From: Armatimonadetes bacterium DC
GTDB taxonomy: Bacteria > Armatimonadota > Fimbriimonadia > Fimbriimonadales > GBS-DC
Length of the DNA stretch: 64,000 nt
Reading direction: 5' to 3'
Assembly (NCBI GenBank): GCA_001442985.1
Contig: LDYB01000018.1
Span: 143,513 to 207,512 of the forward strand
Below are positions 61,167 through 64,000 of this stretch, one piece after another; position 1 is the stretch's first letter; every line of letters starts with the position of its first letter. The notes below the pieces were generated by a model that saw only the letters and a program-made list of their open reading frames with translations, did no database searches and had not been told where the DNA came from. The translations under genes were made by a program, and so were the position numbers.

Positions 61167-62084
61167 TTACGGCTGACAGTCGCTGCACGGACCCCGCGAG
61201 CATTGCGTTTGTGTGGCGCTGGGGTCATAGTCAGGTCGGAACAGCCACGGGTTGCAGCCATCCCACCACAGGTTGCCCGGGCGCCCCTGCGAGTCGTACT
61301 GCGTGTAGGGGTCGGTACGCCAGTCGGTATCGTTCGGGGCGAGCTGCGCACCCAGCCGACGCCAGCGGGCGCTCCCATCCGCCAGCACGAAGACCGCACC
61401 CTGCGCGTGAATCCACATCGTGCCGTCCAGCCCGAACATCACCCCACGCGGATAGGCGCTGGCAACCGCGCCGCCGAGACAGCTGAAGTAGCGACACGGG
61501 CGCGTCGGGTCGGTACACTCCAGCGAGGGGTTCGTCAGCGCGAAGCCCTCCACGGATGCTTTTCCGCGCCCCTCCCAGAACACGGGTAGGGCGGAGGGTG
61601 CTGCGACTGCCGCCGCGCTCAACCCGTGCAGCAGCCCATTGTAGGTGTAGCTGACGCGGGCGGTAGGCGTCGCCGTATAGCTCACGCCACTCAAGCGCAC
61701 AGCAGCCGCCGAAGGACACGCATAAACGCCCCAGTTCTTGATGTACGGCTGAAGAGCGTTAGACCAGTGAACCTGATAGGCAGCCACCATGGGGTGATTT
61801 GGGGACAGGTCAGGACGCCAGTTTGCGGGCGCCGCGTGATAACGGTTCCAGAGCCACGCGCCGCTGCCGCCCTCACGCCCGAAGCCGAGCGGAAAGGTCT
61901 CGTCGTAGTCGGTCAAATAACCCGTCAGCGCCAGTCCCAGCTGACGCGAATGATTCAAACAGGCGGTCTGGCGCGCCTTCTCGCGAGCGCTGGCGAACAC
62001 AGGCATCAGAATCGCCGCCAGTACCGCAATAATCGCTATCACAACCAGCAGTTCAATCAATGTGAACCCTCGTGCATTTCGCAT
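61167..62084 (-). CDS. Prepilin-like protein (type II pseudopilin N-terminus, H-x9-DG tail)
   Basis: A 305-residue secreted protein. The N-terminus [20 protein letters not shown] is a type IV prepilin signal, cleaved between Gly6 and Phe7 and methylated by prepilin peptidase. Near the C-terminus [14 protein letters not shown] matches the H-x9-DG motif of the DUF1559-related pseudopilins that are greatly expanded in Planctomycetes and Armatimonadota. The body has several Cys and Trp. AGGAGGAGG precedes the ATG. It is a strong lineage hint and probably builds a pseudopilus or surface fibre. Confidence 0.93.
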   Translation of the reverse strand: MRNARGFTLIELLVVIAIIAVLAAILMPVFASAREKARQTACLNHSRQLGLALTGYLTDYDETFPLGFGREGGSGAWLWNRYHAAPANWRPDLSPNHPMVAAYQVHWSNALQPYIKNWGVYACPSAAAVRLSGVSYTATPTARVSYTYNGLLHGLSAAAVAAPSALPVFWEGRGKASVEGFALTNPSLECTDPTRPCRYFSCLGGAVASAYPRGVMFGLDGTMWIHAQGAVFVLADGSARWRRLGAQLAPNDTDWRTDPYTQYDSQGRPGNLWWDGCNPWLFRPDYDPSATQTQCSRGPCSDCQP

Positions 62085-62184
62085 GAGAACTTCCTCCTCC
62101 TGATGAAAGTGTGTGCATGACGATCTGGCATCGGCGTTTGAGAAACGGCTGAATCCACAGCATGCTCAGGTGCTGCGAGGTGAA

Positions 62185-62577
62185 TCAACAGGAGGAAGCC
62201 CCAGGCGGCGCACGCGGGGTTTCGGGGGTGTGCTTATAGAGAGGCAGCTTGAGCGGTGCGTCTGCTTTGAGCAGGATGAGGTGGGCAACGGGTGGACAAA
62301 TCTCAGGCTTCGCTACAAGCGTCGCCGCGAGGATGATCAGCGGCGTGAGCTTGTGGGAGAGGTCGCCCCGTGGAGGGGTGCGCGGGTGGCATATGCCACA
62401 ATCGGCGCAGTTATCGGGGTCCGGTGTGGCGAAACTCCCAGAGGTAGGCTCGCTCCGACAGCAGAGGGTTTTCTGCAGGTCGCAGGCGTACAGGCAGCCC
62501 GCCACGACCGCTATCGGCGCTCCCATCAGCCAGAGCGCCAGCATCCACGCCAGCCATCGGAGGAGTGAGATTGGCAT
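62185..62577 (-). CDS. Small Cys-rich exported protein
   Basis: A 130-residue protein. The first ~25 residues are a signal peptide or anchor (LLRWLAWMLALWLMGAPIAV). A Cys-rich part follows (CLYACDLQKTLCC and NCADCGICHP), then a second hydrophobic stretch (LTPLIILAATLVA) and a Pro-rich tail. I do not recognise the family; the paired Cys suggest metal binding or disulfides. ATG 62577 lies 7 bases after TATAAT without a ribosome-binding site. Confidence 0.6.
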   Translation of the reverse strand: MPISLLRWLAWMLALWLMGAPIAVVAGCLYACDLQKTLCCRSEPTSGSFATPDPDNCADCGICHPRTPPRGDLSHKLTPLIILAATLVAKPEICPPVAHLILLKADAPLKLPLYKHTPETPRAPPGASSC

Positions 62578-62584
62578 TGGTTAT

Positions 62585-62590
62585 ATTATA
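62585..62590 (-). promoter_or_regulatory. -10 box of a leaderless promoter
   Basis: TATAAT on the minus strand ends 7 bases before the ATG at 62577, in the 20-bp gap after the serine hydrolase gene. Confidence 0.6.
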
Positions 62591-62597
62591 CCACTCC

Positions 62598-63644
62598 CTA
62601 CGGGTGTGCCAGCTCATGGAGGAGTTGCTCACACGCCTGCTGGGCGGCGTCGCTCCCACAGTTCGTTACAATTAGCCACCCGCGGTCCAGCGCAGGTGCC
62701 AGTACTGCCAGCGCATACCACATGGTGTTGCTTCCTGCATGCATGAGCACCTGCCCCTTCGCCCACGAGCGCGATACAGTGCCCCACCCCATACTATAAC
62801 CCTGTTTATAAGGGTCTTCGTGGAGCCTTCGGGCGGTCTCTGGCTTGAGCAGGGCGGTGCGCTTGCCCTGGGCTATCTGCAAGTGCAGCTGCGCAAACCG
62901 CGCCCAATCCCGCAGGGCACAGTGAATGGTCCCTGCGGGACCCAGCACAGGCGGATTATCCGCAAGCGGTCCTGGCTCCACAGGGGTACGACACTGCCCC
63001 AGATGCCCGCGTGGCTGGTCAGGCTTGCGGGCTGGTTTGCCCGGTGCGCCGAAACCCACATGACGCATCTTGAGGGGATTAAAACCCCACCGCCGCATCA
63101 GCGTTTCCCACGACTCGCCTGTCGCCTGCTCTGCCATCGTGCCCGCAATCATATAACCGAAGTTGGAGTAGAGCATCTGGCTACCAGGAGACGCCGCAGG
63201 CTCACGCTGGAGAACCGCCACAAGCGCCTGACGCCGCTGGCTTCGCATGTCGCCTTCAAGCGCCCGCAGTCGCAACATCAATAACGGGTCAGGATTTCGG
63301 TCTTCCGCAATGCCCCCACGATGAAGCAGCAACTGCTCCAGCGTTACGGCGTGGTATGCCTCATGAATCTCAGGCTTGAGCGCAGGAAAGGTCTCGCCGA
63401 TAGTCTGGTTCCAGCGGAGTTTGCCTGCATCCACCAGCCGCGCAATCAGCGTTGCCGTCATCGCCTTTGTGCAGGAACCGATATGGAAACGGTCTTCCTC
63501 TCGCACGGGAGTTTCATCATCAGCACGGCGCCTGCCTGCAAGCGCGACCTCCAGCACGCGCGTACTGCTCAAAACCAGAGCGCCCAGTGCAGGAACCCCG
63601 TGCGCGTTGCGGACTGACTCGACTTGCTGCTGTAAAGTGCTCAT
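62598..63644 (-). CDS. Serine hydrolase (beta-lactamase / penicillin-binding-protein fold)
   Basis: A 348-residue class C beta-lactamase-like hydrolase. The three active-site motifs are SCTK (Ser57, Lys60), YSN (159-161) and HAG near residue 306 in place of KTG. The HxG variant is common in esterases and D-aminopeptidases of this fold. No signal peptide is seen, so it is probably a cytoplasmic esterase or peptidase rather than a beta-lactamase. ATG 63644 lies 7 bases after TATAGT with no ribosome-binding site. Confidence 0.9.
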   Translation of the reverse strand: MSTLQQQVESVRNAHGVPALGALVLSSTRVLEVALAGRRRADDETPVREEDRFHIGSCTKAMTATLIARLVDAGKLRWNQTIGETFPALKPEIHEAYHAVTLEQLLLHRGGIAEDRNPDPLLMLRLRALEGDMRSQRRQALVAVLQREPAASPGSQMLYSNFGYMIAGTMAEQATGESWETLMRRWGFNPLKMRHVGFGAPGKPARKPDQPRGHLGQCRTPVEPGPLADNPPVLGPAGTIHCALRDWARFAQLHLQIAQGKRTALLKPETARRLHEDPYKQGYSMGWGTVSRSWAKGQVLMHAGSNTMWYALAVLAPALDRGWLIVTNCGSDAAQQACEQLLHELAHP

Positions 63645-63651
63645 CTATTTC

Positions 63652-63657
63652 ACTATA
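63652..63657 (-). promoter_or_regulatory. -10 box of a leaderless promoter
   Basis: TATAGT on the minus strand ends 7 bases before the ATG at 63644. Confidence 0.55.
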
Positions 63658-63841
63658 CCCTACCCCGCTGCAGTGCCAAAATGCTCTACGAAACTCAGGC
63701 GGCTCTTTTCCGCTACAGAGCATTCGCCTCTCACCTCGCGGCTGTGCCCTTCTGCTGGAGAGTTCGTTGCGGGTGGAAGTTTCCTGTAGGTGGCGATTTT
63801 GCTAGCCCTGTGTGTACAACCCTAAAATTTCTCACCCCCCC

Positions 63842-63871
63842 TTGACAAAACGCTCTCTTCCATGCTATAAT
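63842..63871 (+). promoter_or_regulatory. Strong promoter of the last gene
   Basis: TTGACA (63842-63847), an 18-base spacer and TATAAT (63866-63871): both boxes are perfect. GGAGGG follows before the ATG at 63906. Confidence 0.85.
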
Positions 63872-63905
63872 ATCCCCACACTTTTCTGGAACGGAGGGTT
63901 CCACG

Positions 63906-64000
63906 ATGCGGCTGAATCTGAAACAACTGCGCCGAACAGGGCGCACAGGGTTCGGAAAAGTGCTGGCTGCGCTGTTGTCGTTGTCGCTGAGTGTGCCCCC
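63906..64000 (+). CDS. Start of an exported protein (partial)
   Basis: Only 31 residues are visible. MRLNLKQLRRTGRTGFGK is followed by VLAALLSLSLSVPP, a basic region and hydrophobic core typical of a signal peptide. The consensus promoter and GGAGGG suggest high expression. The mature protein lies beyond the window, so no function can be given. Confidence 0.75.
   Translation, partial: MRLNLKQLRRTGRTGFGKVLAALLSLSLSVP

Noticed and set aside
60916..61203. A 95-codon frame upstream of the restriction gene
   Set aside because: It crosses the pseudopilin stop region, has no ribosome-binding site and no recognisable product. A decayed gene end cannot be excluded.
62598..63644. Calling the serine hydrolase a beta-lactamase resistance gene
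   Set aside because: It has no signal peptide and carries HAG in place of KTG, which fits esterases or peptidases of the same fold better.

Overview
The window is 64 kb of GC-rich DNA with tightly packed genes, many of them overlapping by 4 bases. It reads as the chromosome of an outer-membrane (diderm) bacterium, most likely of the Armatimonadota type. The evidence is a lipid A cluster (lpxC-fabZ-lpxA-lpxB beside an LptA/LptC-like gene), mreB and murA, a prepilin-like protein with an H-x9-DG tail typical of Armatimonadota and Planctomycetes, a K+-type membrane pyrophosphatase, and many secreted proteins of unknown function. No rRNA, tRNA, prophage or transposase gene was seen. The taxon is an inference and was not tested by a search.

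Layout. 1-1412 holds two minus-strand genes, the first cut by the window edge. 1413-1943 is repeat-rich and non-coding. 1944-4673 is a CRISPR array of 42 repeats with no cas genes in the window. Repeat orientation, a leader promoter on the right and an intrinsic terminator on the left all say it is transcribed leftwards. 5061-10346 is a sugar-nucleotide cluster: two nucleotidyltransferases, a DegT aminotransferase and two Gfo/Idh/MocA oxidoreductases. 10573-22046 carries an orphan sugar permease, a sulfurtransferase, a diguanylate cyclase, secreted STN-domain and DUF1573 proteins, an OPT-type transporter, and a GerMN/FHA pair. 22135-25512 is a 2-oxoacid dehydrogenase operon (E1alpha-E1beta-E2). 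26408-29789 holds mreB, murA and tsaD. 31019-38476 holds a second large STN-domain protein, a dicarboxylate symporter, a GHMP kinase, a degenerate amidohydrolase, efp and a galT-like gene. 38473-43360 holds lexA, a small unknown pair, sugar dehydrogenase/epimerase genes and an aldo/keto reductase.

43422-45288 is a coupled trio: an anti-sigma-like zinc-finger membrane protein, a cytoplasmic STN-repeat protein with a zinc ribbon, and a zinc-finger TM2 protein. 45322-49725 holds an orphan nuoL-like gene, a Ca2+/Na+ antiporter and a GAF histidine kinase. 49791-55461 is the lipid A / LPS-export operon. 55503-64000 holds hppA, a large membrane protein, a type II restriction-modification pair, a pseudopilin, a small Cys-rich secreted protein, a serine hydrolase and the start of a further exported protein.

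Three signals cut across the genes. First, at least eight genes have a TATAAT-like box 6-7 bases before the start codon and no ribosome-binding site, which suggests leaderless mRNAs. Second, several families of dispersed fold-back repeats fill the intergenic gaps, including a ~200-bp unit in two near-identical copies. Third, the leader-distal CRISPR spacer closely resembles one of these host palindromic repeats.
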